The notes: generated by a model from the letters alone, not told the origin. A stretch of DNA of 64,000 nt from Psychrobacter fulvigenes (GCF_904846155.1 NZ_CAJGZP010000001.1:1860001-1924000); one strand, 5' to 3'. Positions 1 to 11,992 are shown, counted from the first letter of the stretch. Translations and numbers: made by a program.

Positions 1-196
1 TGTTATCAGCTATAGCCTTGACCTTTATATTCAATATAACTGCCCCATCATATGAGCTATTGAACCATCAAAAAGAACTAAATAAGTGCCATTAAATCAG
101 TCTTTAAAACCGATGGCTTATATCAGCTTATTTTAAAAAACCAAACACAACTATAATAATGTCGTTAAGAGGCGACATCATAAAAACAGGTGACTT

Positions 197-1216
197 ATGA
201 GTAATAACATTCCTTTATCTTTCTTAGACCTAGCGCCCGTTCCTGAGGGTAGAAGCATTGCTGAGGGTATCGCCCAGACAGTTGAAACAGCACAGCAAGC
301 AGAAAAAGTCGGTTTAAATCGTTATTGGATGGCTGAGCATCACAATATGCCCGGCATTGCCAGTGCAGCAACCTCAGTGCTGCTATCGCATATCGGCAGT
401 CAAACCGAACGCATACGTATCGGTGCAGGCGGCGTTATGCTACCCAATCATGCCCCGCTCGTCATCGCTGAGCAATTCGGCACCTTGCAGGCGCTATATG
501 GCGACCGTGTAGACTTAGGGTTGGGTCGTGCTCCTGGTACTGATGGCGCCACCTTTCAGGCACTACGTCGGCAGATGAAAGATGCTGAGCGCTTTCCACA
601 AGATGTACAAGAGTTAATGTACTTTTTGGGTGATAGTACAGACGGTAGTCCTGTACAAGCATTCCCTGGTGCCAAATCAAATGTCCCTATTTGGATCTTA
701 GGTTCCTCACTATTTGGTGCAACATTAGCTGCGCACTTAGGACTACCGTATGTGTTCGCTTCTCACTTTGCACCGCAAATGCTGACTCAGGCTATCGCTG
801 CTTATCGAGAGCAGTTCAAGCCCTCCAAGTATTTAGATAAGCCTTATGTAATGTTGGCAGCCAACTTGCTACTTGCTGATGATGATGAGACCGCACAGTA
901 TCACTTTACTTCAGCGCAGCAAAGCTTTGTACGTTTGCGCCGTGGTGAAACAGGTCAAATGCCAAAGCCAACTCATGATATGAATAGCCTCTGGAGCCCA
1001 ACAGAAAAAATGATGGTGGACAGTGCACTATCGGTATCTTTTATTGGCTCTGTAGAAACTGTGCAGCCCAAACTTGCTGAGTTCTTGGCAAAGTATCAAC
1101 CAGACGAGCTGATTGTCACCGCCAACGTCTATGATCAGGCAGCACGTTTGCGTTCACTTGAACTTACACCCGAGCTAAATTTGTTTACTTTACAATCGGC
1201 AGCAGCGCTTGCATAA
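197..1216 (+). CDS. LLM-class flavin-dependent oxidoreductase (luciferase-like monooxygenase)
   Basis: 339 aa, full length for the bacterial luciferase-like single-component group related to E. coli YhbW. The N-terminus ([10 protein letters not shown]), the [16 protein letters not shown] stretch near residue 45 and the [11 protein letters not shown] motif near residue 105 are typical of this TIM-barrel fold, which binds reduced FMN and oxidises a small organic substrate. The substrate cannot be read from sequence. The ATG follows a weak AGGTGACTT ribosome site. A 51-aa membrane-protein ORF starts 30 bp downstream on the same strand, before a strong terminator, so the two are probably cotranscribed. 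Confidence 0.88.
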   Translation: MSNNIPLSFLDLAPVPEGRSIAEGIAQTVETAQQAEKVGLNRYWMAEHHNMPGIASAATSVLLSHIGSQTERIRIGAGGVMLPNHAPLVIAEQFGTLQALYGDRVDLGLGRAPGTDGATFQALRRQMKDAERFPQDVQELMYFLGDSTDGSPVQAFPGAKSNVPIWILGSSLFGATLAAHLGLPYVFASHFAPQMLTQAIAAYREQFKPSKYLDKPYVMLAANLLLADDDETAQYHFTSAQQSFVRLRRGETGQMPKPTHDMNSLWSPTEKMMVDSALSVSFIGSVETVQPKLAEFLAKYQPDELIVTANVYDQAARLRSLELTPELNLFTLQSAAALA

Positions 1217-1246
1217 TTATTACTGAACTCTAAAGAGATAACAGTC

Positions 1247-1402
1247 ATGGAAAACTCTACCACTTTTATCGGTTCAGCAATATTTTTATACATTGTCGCA
1301 TTTATTGCAGTGATGGCAGTTGGTGGGTATCTGACGTATCGTACTAGCCCAAAACGCAAGAAGCGCCGAGAAGACAAGCGTAAAAAAGACAACTTGAATT
1401 AA
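1247..1402 (+). CDS. small single-pass membrane protein, 51 aa
   Basis: Short ORF starting MENSTTFIGSAIFLYIV and ending in a lysine/arginine-rich tail (PKRKKRREDKRKKD). One hydrophobic helix spans roughly residues 8-31; the basic tail predicts a cytoplasmic C-terminus by the positive-inside rule. It lies 30 bp after the oxidoreductase stop and ends just before a rho-independent terminator, which supports a two-gene transcript. The ribosome site is weak (AAGAGATAACAGTC). I do not recognise a named family. It could be a small accessory or regulatory membrane peptide, or a chance ORF, though its composition looks like real protein. Confidence 0.55.
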   Translation: MENSTTFIGSAIFLYIVAFIAVMAVGGYLTYRTSPKRKKRREDKRKKDNLN

Positions 1403-1446
1403 GGTCTATTGAATATACTCTAAACTCAGACAAGCAAATTAATATC

Positions 1447-1484
1447 AAAGCCCCCTTCTCTTATTCGAAAAGGGGGCTTTTTTG
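1447..1484 (+). terminator. rho-independent terminator
   Basis: AAAGCCCCCTT pairs with AAGGGGGCTTT across a short loop and is followed by a T run. It closes the oxidoreductase/small membrane protein unit. Confidence 0.85.
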
Positions 1485-1644
1485 ACTGTATTCATAACAA
1501 AAAGAGAGAGTACTTATACGATTCCCAAAAATTAGAGTAGCATGGAAGACGAACGCAAGTACTACATCTCGTAAGTTTAGCGAGTTTGACATCGCTAATC
1601 GTATTTTTTAGGATTGGTATTACAATTATCCCTGTTATTCAGAG

Positions 1645-2673
1645 CTACCAATCAACTGATGTTCCAAGGCTCTTTTGCGCTGCTTGCTGCGCGACATATA
1701 ACGCTACTGCCGCATCAAATCTAGCAGCACCAACGGACTTAAACAGAGTAACACCATCACTGGACTTTGTAATTTTCTCTGTCACTAGCGCTTGCAGATC
1801 ACCACTAATATCATCCCAAGTCCATGAGCAGTCAGAATTATCGTGGGCTTGTATCAAATCCCCCGCTTCATGACGACCACCAGCCAAGTCATCTATTACC
1901 ACGATACTACTGCTTTCAATAACATCATCGCTGATCTCTTTCATCGATGGCTGATAGGCACCTACGGCATTAATATGGGCATCAGACTTAATTTTATCGA
2001 CACTGAACTAGCCTTCGTTAGCGCGAGTTGCTACATTAATCACATCCGCATTACGGATAGCATCATCAATTGCTTCACAAACTTTGATGTCCACATTCCA
2101 TTGACTATAGTTTTGAGCAAAGCGTTCTTTGAACGTCTCAGCACCTGCATGACTTCTATTCCACAAGTAGACAGTTTTTATCTCAGGGCGTACCGTCAGC
2201 ACCGCATGCAACTGCTCATAGGCCATACCACCGCACCCAACAACCGCCACACTTGTACAATCAGACTTGGCCATATATTTAGTCGCGATACCCGATAGTG
2301 CTGCTGTCCGAACTTGGGTAATATAGATACCATCCATGATGGCCAATATCTCACCCGTATCGTTTTTTGATACTGTAATAATCGCCGTAGTCGTCGGCAG
2401 ATCGCGACTCGGGTTGTCTGGACAAATAGTAACCAGTTTTACCGCCGTATACTCTTGCTCACTATCATAGATGGTTGCCGGCATCGATAAATGTGACCCT
2501 TGACTATTGTTATCATCCTCGCTAAAGGTATCAATAACTAAGCGATCAGGCGACTTAATCCAATTAGGGTTTTTCTCTTGAAGACGTAAAAGCCCTTCAA
2601 TCGCATCGATAGCAGCTTGCATATTTAGGTGTTCGGCGACTACCGCTTGGTTTAGTAACTGCACTTTGAGCAC
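1645..2673 (-). pseudogene. ornithine cyclodeaminase/mu-crystallin family protein, broken by one in-frame TAG
   Basis: Read on the minus strand the frame is continuous for 343 codons, full length for the ornithine cyclodeaminase/mu-crystallin/alanine dehydrogenase family, apart from one amber codon at 2008-2010. Upstream part: dimerisation segment, substrate-contact region (SHLSMPATIYD, YTAVKLVTI), then the Rossmann motif VAVVGCGGMAYEQL. After the stop the same frame goes on with FSVDKIKSDAHINAVGAYQ, a family-typical segment, then VVIDDLAGGRHEAGDL to the end. Family members are NAD(P)-linked enzymes acting on ornithine, imino acids or amino acids. The stop removes the C-terminal third, so the product is probably inactive. 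An AEC-type transporter gene lies just downstream in the same orientation. Confidence 0.85.
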
Positions 2674-2824
2674 TCCTTGCTTGTTAGAATTATTACGTTG
2701 TAATCGAATTTAGAAATTAGTTTTAGAGACAAATTATCGTTTAATACTTAATTCTTAATAGTTGATAGCCAACTACTCTATCACTCCTTTATCAAACGTA
2801 TAACACATTCACTGTCATTTTATA

Positions 2825-3796
2825 TTATATCAGCCCTAAAGCACGTAACACTGCCGCCCCAATTGCCATTCCAAACATCCCAACCACAGTGGTGAAGGCT
2901 AAAATATTGGCCGCCAATACATCATTGCCACCCATTGCTTTTGCCATGACGTAACTGGCAGCCGCCGTCGGTGACGCTACCATCAAAAACAGCACGCCCA
3001 GATGGACACCTGATAAACCAAAAGCCAATCCAACTGCGACAGCTATTAATGGCGCGATAACAATGCGGCCAATACTGGCTTGCATGGACAGTCCGGAAAG
3101 ATGCAGCATGGCTTTTAAATCAATGCTGGCACCTGCACAGATCAGCGCCAGCGGCAACGCCACCGCTGCTAGCAGGCCTCCTGTGGTATGAATGACACCT
3201 GCAAGTGGCGGCAATGGCAATGCCTTGTATGCAAACGCAGCCAGTAATGCCAGAATAAGCGGGTTGGTGAATAATTTTTTGGTAATCATGGTGCTGCGGC
3301 TGATCCAAGTGTCTTCAGCACTCTTAGAGACGCGGCTGAGGGTAATGACTGCTAGGATATTAAACAGTATCGTCACCACGCCCATATACACTGCGCCAAT
3401 ACTTAGGCCGTGCTCTCCATAGGCGTTGGCGACAGTCGCCAATCCAATAATGGCCATATTACTGCGAAAGACACCTTGGACAAACACCCCTTGGTCAGCA
3501 GGTAGTTTGACAAAGCGATTGGCATACCACTCAGCCCCTATAAACAAAATAAAGGTCACGACAGTACCAGCAGCGATCAAAATCACTTGCTTACTATAAT
3601 CAACATCGCTATCGACGACACTAAAAAACAGTAGTGCTGGTAGACAGTAATTAAAGACAAAGTAAGAGGCTTGATCGATAAAGGTTTGACTGACTTCACC
3701 ACGCCGCTGCATAAAAAAACCCAACCCCATCAAGAAGAGGTTGGGCAAAACAATCGTGATAGCAAAAACAATGGCGTCGATCATAAACAGGCTCAA
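2825..3796 (-). CDS. AEC (auxin efflux carrier) family transporter
   Basis: 323 aa, almost wholly hydrophobic, with about ten predicted transmembrane segments, as expected for the AEC/BASS-like permeases that export or exchange small organic acids in the inner membrane. Recognisable features are the N-terminal helix IVLPNLFLMGLGFFMQ, the YCLPALLFFSVV region near residue 50 and the C-terminal glycine/alanine-rich helices (VASPTAAASYVMAKAMGGND). The substrate is unknown. It lies about 150 bp downstream of the broken cyclodeaminase-like gene on the same strand, so an old functional link is possible but unproven. Confidence 0.85.
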   Translation of the reverse strand: MSLFMIDAIVFAITIVLPNLFLMGLGFFMQRRGEVSQTFIDQASYFVFNYCLPALLFFSVVDSDVDYSKQVILIAAGTVVTFILFIGAEWYANRFVKLPADQGVFVQGVFRSNMAIIGLATVANAYGEHGLSIGAVYMGVVTILFNILAVITLSRVSKSAEDTWISRSTMITKKLFTNPLILALLAAFAYKALPLPPLAGVIHTTGGLLAAVALPLALICAGASIDLKAMLHLSGLSMQASIGRIVIAPLIAVAVGLAFGLSGVHLGVLFLMVASPTAAASYVMAKAMGGNDVLAANILAFTTVVGMFGMAIGAAVLRALGLI

Positions 3797-3802
3797 AATA
3801 AT

Positions 3803-3834
3803 AAAATGCCCACAAGAGCAGGGGCATTTTTATT
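3803..3834 (-). terminator. probable terminator after mnmG
   Basis: ATGCCC pairs with GGGCAT over a loop of about ten bases, with T-rich sequence on both sides. It lies between mnmG and the AEC transporter, both leftward. Confidence 0.65.
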
Positions 3835-3944
3835 GGCAATATAATGGGGTTAGATAAAATGAGTAGTGAGCACTTATACTAGCATTTATATAACAACTCC
3901 AGTCAAACACTCTCTATTTATCTCATCCTATTATAAAGTCAAAG

Positions 3945-5840
3945 CTATGAATTTAACGCGGCCTTGGCTTTTTTGTTCTTTTTTACTGTCATCGCCAATA
4001 ACTGTATAGCAGCAGGCGTGACACCGCTGACACGACTTGCTTGCGCCAAAGTCGCAGGTCGTACGTGATTGAGCTTTTGCACGATTTCATTAGATAGACC
4101 TGACACTATATCGTAATCAAAGTCCATCGGCAGCGCCGTATTCTCTAAACGCTTGATCTGCTCGATATCTTCTTGTTGACGATCGATATAGCCTGCATAT
4201 TTGACCGAGATCTCTATCTGTTCACCGACTTGTGCGTCGACTTGCGAATCCGTAATCGCTTTGATATCAGCAAAATGTATTTGCGGACGTTTCAGTAAGT
4301 CATAAGCAGTTGCTTCTTTGCTGAGCACCTCACCCGTTTGTTCAGTGACTTGCTTGCCTAACGCATTGGCAGGCGTGGCCCACATGTCTTTTAGACGCGC
4401 AGATTCGGTGGCGATGGCTTCCATTTTTTGTTGATAGGCCTGCCAGCGTGCGTCTCCGACCAAGCCAAGCTTACGCCCTGTCTCAGTCAAACGTTGATCG
4501 GCATTGTCTTCACGCAGCAGTAAGCGATACTCTGCACGGCTGGTAAACATGCGATACGGCTCATTGGTACCATGAGTGATGAGGTCATCAACGAGTACGC
4601 CAAGGTAAGCCTCGTCGCGGCGCGGTGTCCAAGTCTCATATTCACTATTATCACAGGTCACGAGTGCCGCATTGGTACCAGCAAGCAGTCCTTGCACGCC
4701 TGCTTCTTCATAGCCAGTCGTACCATTGATTTGACCCGCGAAATACAAGCGATCAATCGATTTGGTTTCAAGTGTGGGCTTTAGATTTTGCGGATCAAAG
4801 TAATCATATTCAATGGCGTAACCTGGACGAGTAATGTGCGCATTTTCAAGTCCCTTCATACTATGGATAAAGTCTAACTGCACATCAAACGGCAAACTGG
4901 TTGAGATACCATTTGGATATAGCTCATGCGTGTTCAGGCCTTCTGGCTCGATAAAGATCTGATGACTGTCTTTATCAGCAAAACGATGGATCTTATCTTC
5001 AATAGAGGGGCAATAACGCGGACCAACGCCTTCGATTTTGCCAGAGAACATCGGTGAGCGATCTAGATTTGCACGGATAATGTCATGAGTACGCGCGTTG
5101 GTATGCGTAATATAACAGTTAACTTGCTCTGGATGCATAGATACGTCACCCATATAGCTCATGACTGGCAATGGCGTATCACCAGGCTGCGCCGTCATAA
5201 CACTAAAGTCAACGCTCCGGGCATCGATACGGGCTGGCGTGCCTGTCTTTAGACGACCCACTGGCAACTTAAGCTCACGTAAGCGATCGGCAAGCTTGAT
5301 AGAAGGTTGATCCCCTGCTCGTCCACCTTTTGAGTTTTCAAGGCCAATATGAATGACCCCGCCTAAGAAGGTTCCTGAGGTTAATACAACGGTTTGCGTA
5401 TTGAATATAATACCTGTCGATGTCACTACTGCCGTTGCACGGCCGTTTTCAACCAAAATATCATCAGCACCTTGCTGAAATAAATCAAGATTGGGCTGAT
5501 TCTCAAGCGTTTGACGAATGGCGGCTTTATATAAAATACGATCCGCTTGCGCACGCGTGGCACGGACTGCGGCACCTTTACGGCTGTTCAGTACGCGAAA
5601 CTGTATCCCTGCTTTATCAGTTGCCAAGGCCATCGCCCCACCCAAGGCATCGATCTCACGTACTAAGTGTGATTTACCAATCCCACCAATCGCAGGATTG
5701 CAGCTCATCTGACCGAGCGTCTCTATATTATGTGTCAATAGCAAGGTCTGTGCGCCCATACGTGCAGCAGCCAAAGCAGCTTCCGTACCGGCATGACCGC
5801 CGCCGATCACTACCACGTCGTAATTTTTGGGATATTGCAT
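3945..5840 (-). CDS. mnmG: tRNA uridine 5-carboxymethylaminomethyl modification enzyme MnmG
   Basis: 631 aa, the usual MnmG (GidA) length. With MnmE it installs the carboxymethylaminomethyl group on U34 of several tRNAs in the cytoplasm, using FAD and methylenetetrahydrofolate. The N-terminal FAD motif [20 protein letters not shown] is clear, followed by the signature [18 protein letters not shown], the FAD-site segment [22 protein letters not shown], and [20 protein letters not shown] near residue 370. The start ATG is the one directly before [13 protein letters not shown]. No mnmE is seen nearby; mnmA, which modifies the same U34 position, lies 2.2 kb away on the other strand. Confidence 0.97.
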   Translation of the reverse strand: MQYPKNYDVVVIGGGHAGTEAALAAARMGAQTLLLTHNIETLGQMSCNPAIGGIGKSHLVREIDALGGAMALATDKAGIQFRVLNSRKGAAVRATRAQADRILYKAAIRQTLENQPNLDLFQQGADDILVENGRATAVVTSTGIIFNTQTVVLTSGTFLGGVIHIGLENSKGGRAGDQPSIKLADRLRELKLPVGRLKTGTPARIDARSVDFSVMTAQPGDTPLPVMSYMGDVSMHPEQVNCYITHTNARTHDIIRANLDRSPMFSGKIEGVGPRYCPSIEDKIHRFADKDSHQIFIEPEGLNTHELYPNGISTSLPFDVQLDFIHSMKGLENAHITRPGYAIEYDYFDPQNLKPTLETKSIDRLYFAGQINGTTGYEEAGVQGLLAGTNAALVTCDNSEYETWTPRRDEAYLGVLVDDLITHGTNEPYRMFTSRAEYRLLLREDNADQRLTETGRKLGLVGDARWQAYQQKMEAIATESARLKDMWATPANALGKQVTEQTGEVLSKEATAYDLLKRPQIHFADIKAITDSQVDAQVGEQIEISVKYAGYIDRQQEDIEQIKRLENTALPMDFDYDIVSGLSNEIVQKLNHVRPATLAQASRVSGVTPAAIQLLAMTVKKNKKAKAALNS

Positions 5841-6020
5841 GCATGCCTCACTTGAGTGATGATACCTTGATGACTGTAAGCAAGTGACTGATATAGTAAC
5901 CGCTTACAATACGATGAATAGGTGTCAAGGATATAAAAATAAATAGCTGCCACTGTCAGCGGCCAAGCGTTAATAGGTAACAGATAATTATAGCAATTTT
6001 TTGAAGTTTAAAAAACCATA

Positions 6021-6076
6021 GCGCAAAAACAGCTGAAATTTCATTCAAAAGCATCTTGGCTGTTTTCGCGTTTTTG
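6021..6076. terminator. hairpin terminator, likely two-way
   Basis: AAAACAGC and GCTGTTTT pair, extended by GCG/CGC ends, with T tracts on both sides. It lies just beyond the 3' end of the leftward 179-aa gene and in front of mnmG. Confidence 0.6.
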
Positions 6077-6099
6077 CATTGTGTTTTTACATTGTTATG

Positions 6100-6639
6100 T
6101 TAGTTATTAAGATTATTACCAGGGCTTAATGGTACCACTCTATCTGTCTCACTACTGGTTATCAGATGCTGACTCCCATGACCTTCAGGGTTGATTTGTA
6201 GATAAGCATTCATTTGCCCAATTGCCTCACCATCATTACTGGCTAAGATTTGTTCTTTTATCATCTCAACAGGCGGTAATGGCAAGTTTTTGAGTAATGC
6301 CAAGCGTTGGTGGTTATCACCTTTGTCGATGACCAGTTCGATAAGCTGGCGCGCATCAATCGGCAAATCTGGTGTGCTTTGGGCCAATAATGCGAGATGA
6401 TAGGCGCCCGCAGCATCTTGATCGGCCACGATACGCTGCTCAATAGCGATATAGGTGCCTTCCGTCGCGCCGCCTGCCACACTCAGCTGATGGATACATT
6501 TCAGCGCAGAGTTTGGCTCATTGTCAGCAATGTCACTAATGCGCACTGACTCAGCTTTTAATTTTTCACGGCGTTTTTCGATGGCAGCTTGCTCAAGGGC
6601 TTCAGTGGCTTGTTGATTTTCAATGGATTGATTACTCAT
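6100..6639 (-). CDS. uncharacterised 179-aa soluble protein
   Basis: I do not recognise the family. From the ATG at 6639 the protein is 179 aa, starting MSNQSIENQQATEALEQAAIEKRREKLKAE without the dots of a signal peptide; the first 35 residues are strongly helical and charged. The rest is rich in alanine, leucine and glutamine (HLALLAQSTPDLPIDARQLIELV) and looks all-helical. The frame stays open upstream to 6786, but that longer start lies inside a strong terminator hairpin, and the AAGAGAGTCTT ribosome site sits directly before 6639, so the shorter form is preferred. Transcription may start in the 6640-6750 gap. Confidence 0.6.
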   Translation of the reverse strand: MSNQSIENQQATEALEQAAIEKRREKLKAESVRISDIADNEPNSALKCIHQLSVAGGATEGTYIAIEQRIVADQDAAGAYHLALLAQSTPDLPIDARQLIELVIDKGDNHQRLALLKNLPLPPVEMIKEQILASNDGEAIGQMNAYLQINPEGHGSQHLITSSETDRVVPLSPGNNLNN

Positions 6640-6755
6640 AAGACTCTCTTTTTTATTCAATATATGGTTATCTTGCACACTATTATGGGGATAAAATTTG
6701 TAAAGACAATAAAAGCTCGTTGCAATACTCGTTGCAATAAAAGAGACACACAATA

Positions 6756-6797
6756 AAAAACTCGAGTAGCCATTGTAGTAGGCCACTCGAGTTTTTA
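6756..6797. terminator. two-way rho-independent terminator
   Basis: AAAAACTCGAGT..GCC pairs with GGC..ACTCGAGTTTTTA around a nine-base loop. It ends the leftward grxD transcript and separates it from the 179-aa gene. Confidence 0.85.
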
Positions 6798-6909
6798 TAC
6801 ACCAAACGAGGGTTTATTCATTCAGGTTCATTCAGATCTATTCGGAGTCAGAGCACTGACAGTGCGTAATGCTTAATCTGGCTGACTCTCTGAACAAATA
6901 GTATCGTTA

Positions 6910-7260
6910 TTAGGCAGCAGGACTGTTTGCTTCAACCAATGGCTTAAGCTCACCTGATTGATACATTTGCAAGATAATATCTGATCCGCCCATCAATTCG
7001 CCATCAATCCATAGCTGTGGAAAGGTTGGCCAATTAGCGACTTTTGGTAAAGTGGCACGAATTTCTGGGTTTTCTAAGATATTGACAAAGGCAAATGGAC
7101 GGCCAATTTGCGTCAGCACTTCAATAGAACGCGCTGAAAAGCCACACTGCGGGAACTGCGGTGTGCCTTTCATATAAATCAGCACTTTATTGTCTTTGAT
7201 TTGGTCACGAATCAGCTGTTCAACGTCAGTTGCAGCAGTATTTGGGGTTTGATCACTCAT
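6910..7260 (-). CDS. grxD: monothiol glutaredoxin Grx4
   Basis: 116 aa, normal length for the monothiol glutaredoxin that carries and delivers [2Fe-2S] clusters and works with BolA-type proteins. The CGFS active site is seen in FPQCGFSARSIEVL (residues about 38-51), preceded by the glutathione-site lysine in IYMKGTPQ. The WPTFPQLWIDGELMGGSDI segment near residue 80 completes the glutaredoxin fold. The ribosome site AGGAGC precedes the ATG. A terminator follows. Confidence 0.96.
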   Translation of the reverse strand: MSDQTPNTAATDVEQLIRDQIKDNKVLIYMKGTPQFPQCGFSARSIEVLTQIGRPFAFVNILENPEIRATLPKVANWPTFPQLWIDGELMGGSDIILQMYQSGELKPLVEANSPAA

Positions 7261-7432
7261 AAAAGCTCCTATTGCTAAAGCAGTTTATTAAAGGTAGGTA
7301 ATTAAAATATAGGTTTGCTACGTTGCTGATACATGGGGCAACTGCCACTAGATTACAAGCAAATTAATACACTGAATACGCTCTTAACTATTGAACGTCA
7401 GATACATTATTAGCCATTAGATACGCTAGGCA

Positions 7433-7942
7433 CTATACGTTGGCACTATATGTTGGTACTAATAGTACCACAGCATTCGCCATGATACCCTCTTGGCGAC
7501 CGGTAAAGCCAAGCTTTTCGGTAGTCGTGGCTTTTACGCTGATATTACTGACATCCGTTTGCAAGTCACTGGCAATGTTGGCACGCATGGCTTGATTGTG
7601 AGGGGCGAGCTTTGGGCGTTCACACATGACGGTAATATCTGCATTACCCAAAGTATAACCAGCCGCTTGAATTTTGCCATACACATAACGTAGTAGTACC
7701 CGTGAATCAAGACCAGCATTGGCCGCATCCGTATCTGGAAAATGCTGACCGATGTCTCCAAGTGCCAAAGCGCCAAGCAACGCATCTGCCAGTGCATGTA
7801 ATACCACGTCGCCATCAGAATGCGCAAGCAGACTGTGCGTGTGTTCAATGGGCACGCCTGCCAATATGACATATTGCTGCTGCTCGCCTGTGTTATGAAA
7901 AGCGTGAACGTCGATGCCTTGACCGATTTTTATCATTGTCAT
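7433..7942 (-). CDS. ispF: 2-C-methyl-D-erythritol 2,4-cyclodiphosphate synthase
   Basis: 169 aa, the standard length. IspF makes the cyclodiphosphate intermediate of the MEP isoprenoid pathway as a zinc-dependent trimer. The metal motif GQGIDVHAF near the N-terminus, [27 protein letters not shown] around residues 42-64 and the C-terminal [17 protein letters not shown] signature are all present. In many gammaproteobacteria ispF is next to ispD or truD; here it stands alone between grxD and the divergent mnmA. Confidence 0.96.
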   Translation of the reverse strand: MTMIKIGQGIDVHAFHNTGEQQQYVILAGVPIEHTHSLLAHSDGDVVLHALADALLGALALGDIGQHFPDTDAANAGLDSRVLLRYVYGKIQAAGYTLGNADITVMCERPKLAPHNQAMRANIASDLQTDVSNISVKATTTEKLGFTGRQEGIMANAVVLLVPTYSANV

Positions 7943-8074
7943 TCCAAAATAAGTGAAAGGTAGTTAGAGCGACACCGTAGCAGTTTAAAAGTGTGCTGAC
8001 TATAGGTCGCCAACAGTTTCAATTAACTGGTATAATATGACGCTTATTTTATCATAAGTTGTTGAGCGATTTTT

Positions 8075-9277
8075 ATGCCAGCTATTTCAGATGCTTTCAG
8101 TACCCACCCTCCCTTAAGCCTAACCGATATTGCCAATCCTACGACGACGCGCGTCATCGTGGGTATGTCCGGTGGTGTCGACTCTTCCGTATCAGCCGTT
8201 TTGCTGCAGCAAGCAGGCTTTATCGTGGAAGGGCTGTTTATGAAAAACTGGGAAGAAGATGACGGTACCGAATACTGTACGGCGATGGACGACCTAGCGG
8301 ATGCGCAAGCTGTCTGTGACAAAATCGGCATGAAGCTGCACACTGCCAACTTTGCGATGGAGTACTGGGATCGTGTTTTTGAACACTTCTTAGCGGAATA
8401 TAAAGCTGGCCGTACGCCCAACCCTGACATCTTGTGTAATAAAGAAATTAAGTTTAAAGCATTTTTAGACTATGCCTTAACACTTGGTGCAGACTATATC
8501 GCTACTGGTCACTACACGCGTCGTAGCGTCAATTATACAAACAGCAATGGTGATGAGGTCGCACAGCTATTGCGTGGTCTGGATAATAATAAAGACCAAA
8601 GTTACTTCTTACATGCTGTTGGCGGTGATAAAGTTGCCAAGACTCTATTCCCTGTCGGTGAGCTTGAAAAGCCTGTCGTGCGTAAAATCGCTGAAGAACA
8701 TGACCTGATTACCGCAAAGAAGAAAGACTCTACTGGTATTTGCTTCATTGGTGAGCGTCGCTTTAAAGACTTCTTGCAGCAGTACTTGCCTGCGCAAAAA
8801 GGCGACATCGTCACTGACGATCATAAGACCATCGGCACCCATGATGGCTTAATGTATTACACCTTAGGTCAGCGCGGTGGCATCGGTATCGGCGGTGTCA
8901 AAGACCGCCCAGAAGAGCCTTGGTTTGTACTCGCCAAAGACTTGGACAAAAACCGCCTAATCGTTGGTCAAGGTCACGAGCATCCCATGCTAATGAGTAA
9001 TGAGCTGCACGCTTATAAGCTCGATTGGGTCGATGGTTTGCCTCCAGCAGATATTTTTACCGAAGACGGCTTACGCAGCATGTCAAAGTCACGCTATCGT
9101 CAGCCTGACCAAGCTTGCCGTGTATTTGCGACAAATACTGATGGCAGCGAAGTACGAGTCGTGTTTGATGAGCCGCAACGCGCCGTGACCCCTGGTCAGT
9201 CAGCGGTATTCTATATCGACGAGGTTTGTCTCGGCGGCGGCGTGATTAAGTCGATAGATGCACCGTGTGGCTTCTAG
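8075..9277 (+). CDS. mnmA: tRNA-specific 2-thiouridylase MnmA
   Basis: 400 aa. MnmA transfers sulfur from the Tus relay to U34 of Glu, Gln and Lys tRNAs after ATP activation. The P-loop-like [14 protein letters not shown] lies at residues about 31-44; the catalytic cysteines are in [12 protein letters not shown] (about 117) and [12 protein letters not shown] (about 225). The C-terminal half holds [11 protein letters not shown] and the PGQSAVFY motif. About 20 residues precede the usual start of the family, so the true start could be slightly further in; the ATG at 8075 follows no strong ribosome site. Confidence 0.96.
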   Translation: MPAISDAFSTHPPLSLTDIANPTTTRVIVGMSGGVDSSVSAVLLQQAGFIVEGLFMKNWEEDDGTEYCTAMDDLADAQAVCDKIGMKLHTANFAMEYWDRVFEHFLAEYKAGRTPNPDILCNKEIKFKAFLDYALTLGADYIATGHYTRRSVNYTNSNGDEVAQLLRGLDNNKDQSYFLHAVGGDKVAKTLFPVGELEKPVVRKIAEEHDLITAKKKDSTGICFIGERRFKDFLQQYLPAQKGDIVTDDHKTIGTHDGLMYYTLGQRGGIGIGGVKDRPEEPWFVLAKDLDKNRLIVGQGHEHPMLMSNELHAYKLDWVDGLPPADIFTEDGLRSMSKSRYRQPDQACRVFATNTDGSEVRVVFDEPQRAVTPGQSAVFYIDEVCLGGGVIKSIDAPCGF

Positions 9278-9300
9278 AATACACGCAAAGCGTTAAGTAA

Positions 9301-9507
9301 ATGCCTGTTGTTATAGTTGCTATTTGGCTCTCAATATTATTATTTCTAGTACTTGCAGTTACCGCCTTACCTAAAAAAGGAGAGCCTAAATACTCTGCTA
9401 TAAAACGTAATGTATTATTGGTATTTTTAGCCATTCATATAGTTTGCTCGTTGGTTTTTATAGTGGTGCTTATCTCAGCAGTTTTTGATGTAAACGCCTC
9501 TATTTAA
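9301..9507 (+). CDS. small two-helix membrane protein, 68 aa
   Basis: Two hydrophobic segments (about residues 3-23 and 38-63) are separated by a charged loop, PKKGEPKYSAIKRN. It starts 23 bp after mnmA and ends 67 bp before purB on the same strand, so it may be carried on the mnmA transcript. The ribosome site is poor. No family recognised; such small membrane proteins are common and weakly conserved. Confidence 0.5.
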   Translation: MPVVIVAIWLSILLFLVLAVTALPKKGEPKYSAIKRNVLLVFLAIHIVCSLVFIVVLISAVFDVNASI

Positions 9508-9529
9508 TTATGAATAATTTTTCATGTAA

Positions 9530-10978
<1,449 letters not shown>

Positions 10979-11005
10979 CAGCTCATCAACAAATGAAACT
11001 GGAAA

Positions 11006-11641
11006 ATGAACCGAAGCTTTAAATCAGTGCTTGTCAGTACTGCTGCGGTACTCATCGTAATGGTGCTGGCAAGTATTGAGCCTTTAGAGTGGTCAAGCTA
11101 CCTACTGCATCAATTAGGCACGCTGCTGTTTTTAGCTCTAATGATAATCGCTTATCGCTACGGCTATATTGGCTCGCGCTCTTATATGCTCGCGGCAGTA
11201 TTTTTGCTGATTCATATTATAGGCGCACGTTATCTGTACTCGTATGTCCCATATGATGACTGGATGCAGCACCTATTTGGCATCAGCTTAAATGAGTTAT
11301 TTGGTTGGCAGCGCAATATGTATGACAGGCTGGTACATCTTAGCTATGGTCTGCTGCTGTTCAGTGCTATGTATGAAAGCGCAAAAACTATTTTTAAGAT
11401 TCAATCTCCCAAGCAGCTGATCGTCATAGCGCTAATGATCAATATGTCATCAAGCCTACTCTACGAGCTATTGGAATGGGGTATTGCTACTACCTTGTCG
11501 CCAGAAGCCGCTGAAGCTTATAATGGTCAGCAAGGCGATATCTGGGATGCTCATAGCGATATGGCGCTGGCATTATTGGGCGGTCTTATCAGTGCAGTTA
11601 TGGTTTTATTGCAAACTCGTAACAACCAAATGAGGCCTTAG
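11006..11641 (+). CDS. DUF2238/YjdF-like inner-membrane protein
   Basis: 211 aa with about six transmembrane helices. The layout and motifs (RYLYSYVPYDDWMQHLFG, NMYDRLVHLSYGLL, SSLLYELLEWGIA, GQQGDIWDAHSDMALALLGG) match the YjdF family of integral membrane proteins, whose role is not established. Conserved acidic and histidine residues within the membrane segments (YDDW, YDRLVH, YELLEW, WDAH..D) suggest a metal or proton site, which is inference. Its stop overlaps by four bases the stop of the convergent lipoprotein gene. Confidence 0.8.
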   Translation: MNRSFKSVLVSTAAVLIVMVLASIEPLEWSSYLLHQLGTLLFLALMIIAYRYGYIGSRSYMLAAVFLLIHIIGARYLYSYVPYDDWMQHLFGISLNELFGWQRNMYDRLVHLSYGLLLFSAMYESAKTIFKIQSPKQLIVIALMINMSSSLLYELLEWGIATTLSPEAAEAYNGQQGDIWDAHSDMALALLGGLISAVMVLLQTRNNQMRP

Positions 11642-11823
11642 TCGTCTTTTTTATCATCATCACTGTCGCCTGGTATGATGGCTTTACCGACAGCGACTGT
11701 GCCTTTGACCACGCCTTTAGTGGTTTTATAAGCAACCTTAGTAGGTACGGTCACTATCTTGTGTACACAGGCCTGTAGTAAAAACACGCTAGCGATGATG
11801 ACGATAAAATGTAATTTTTTCAT
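11638..11823 (-). CDS. small lipoprotein (NF038104-like)
   Basis: 61 aa with a lipoprotein signal peptide: basic MKK, hydrophobic core, lipobox LLQAC with the lipidated cysteine at residue 19. The mature part HKIVTVPTKVAYKTTKGVVKG resembles a short lipoprotein family I recall from Acinetobacter and Psychrobacter. The tail is acidic (DSDDDKKDD). No function is known. It is convergent with the YjdF-like gene. Confidence 0.7.
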   Translation of the reverse strand: MKKLHFIVIIASVFLLQACVHKIVTVPTKVAYKTTKGVVKGTVAVGKAIIPGDSDDDKKDD

Positions 11824-11992
11824 AAATGTCCTACGATTGAGTGGATGCTCTGATGCTAGCTGCTAGTAACTATTCGTTAGTAGCTATTTGTTAGTAGCCA
11901 CCAGATAGGCGCTCATCATAAACTATTAAAACCTTCCTATAAAGTATCCTTTATTATTAATCTCATAGCCATTTTCAGATACGGATTTATCA

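Noticed and set aside
1586..1873. Plus-strand frame opposite the cyclodeaminase-like gene
   Set aside because: Antisense to a clearly family-like frame, with no ribosome site; its composition is that of a shadow frame.
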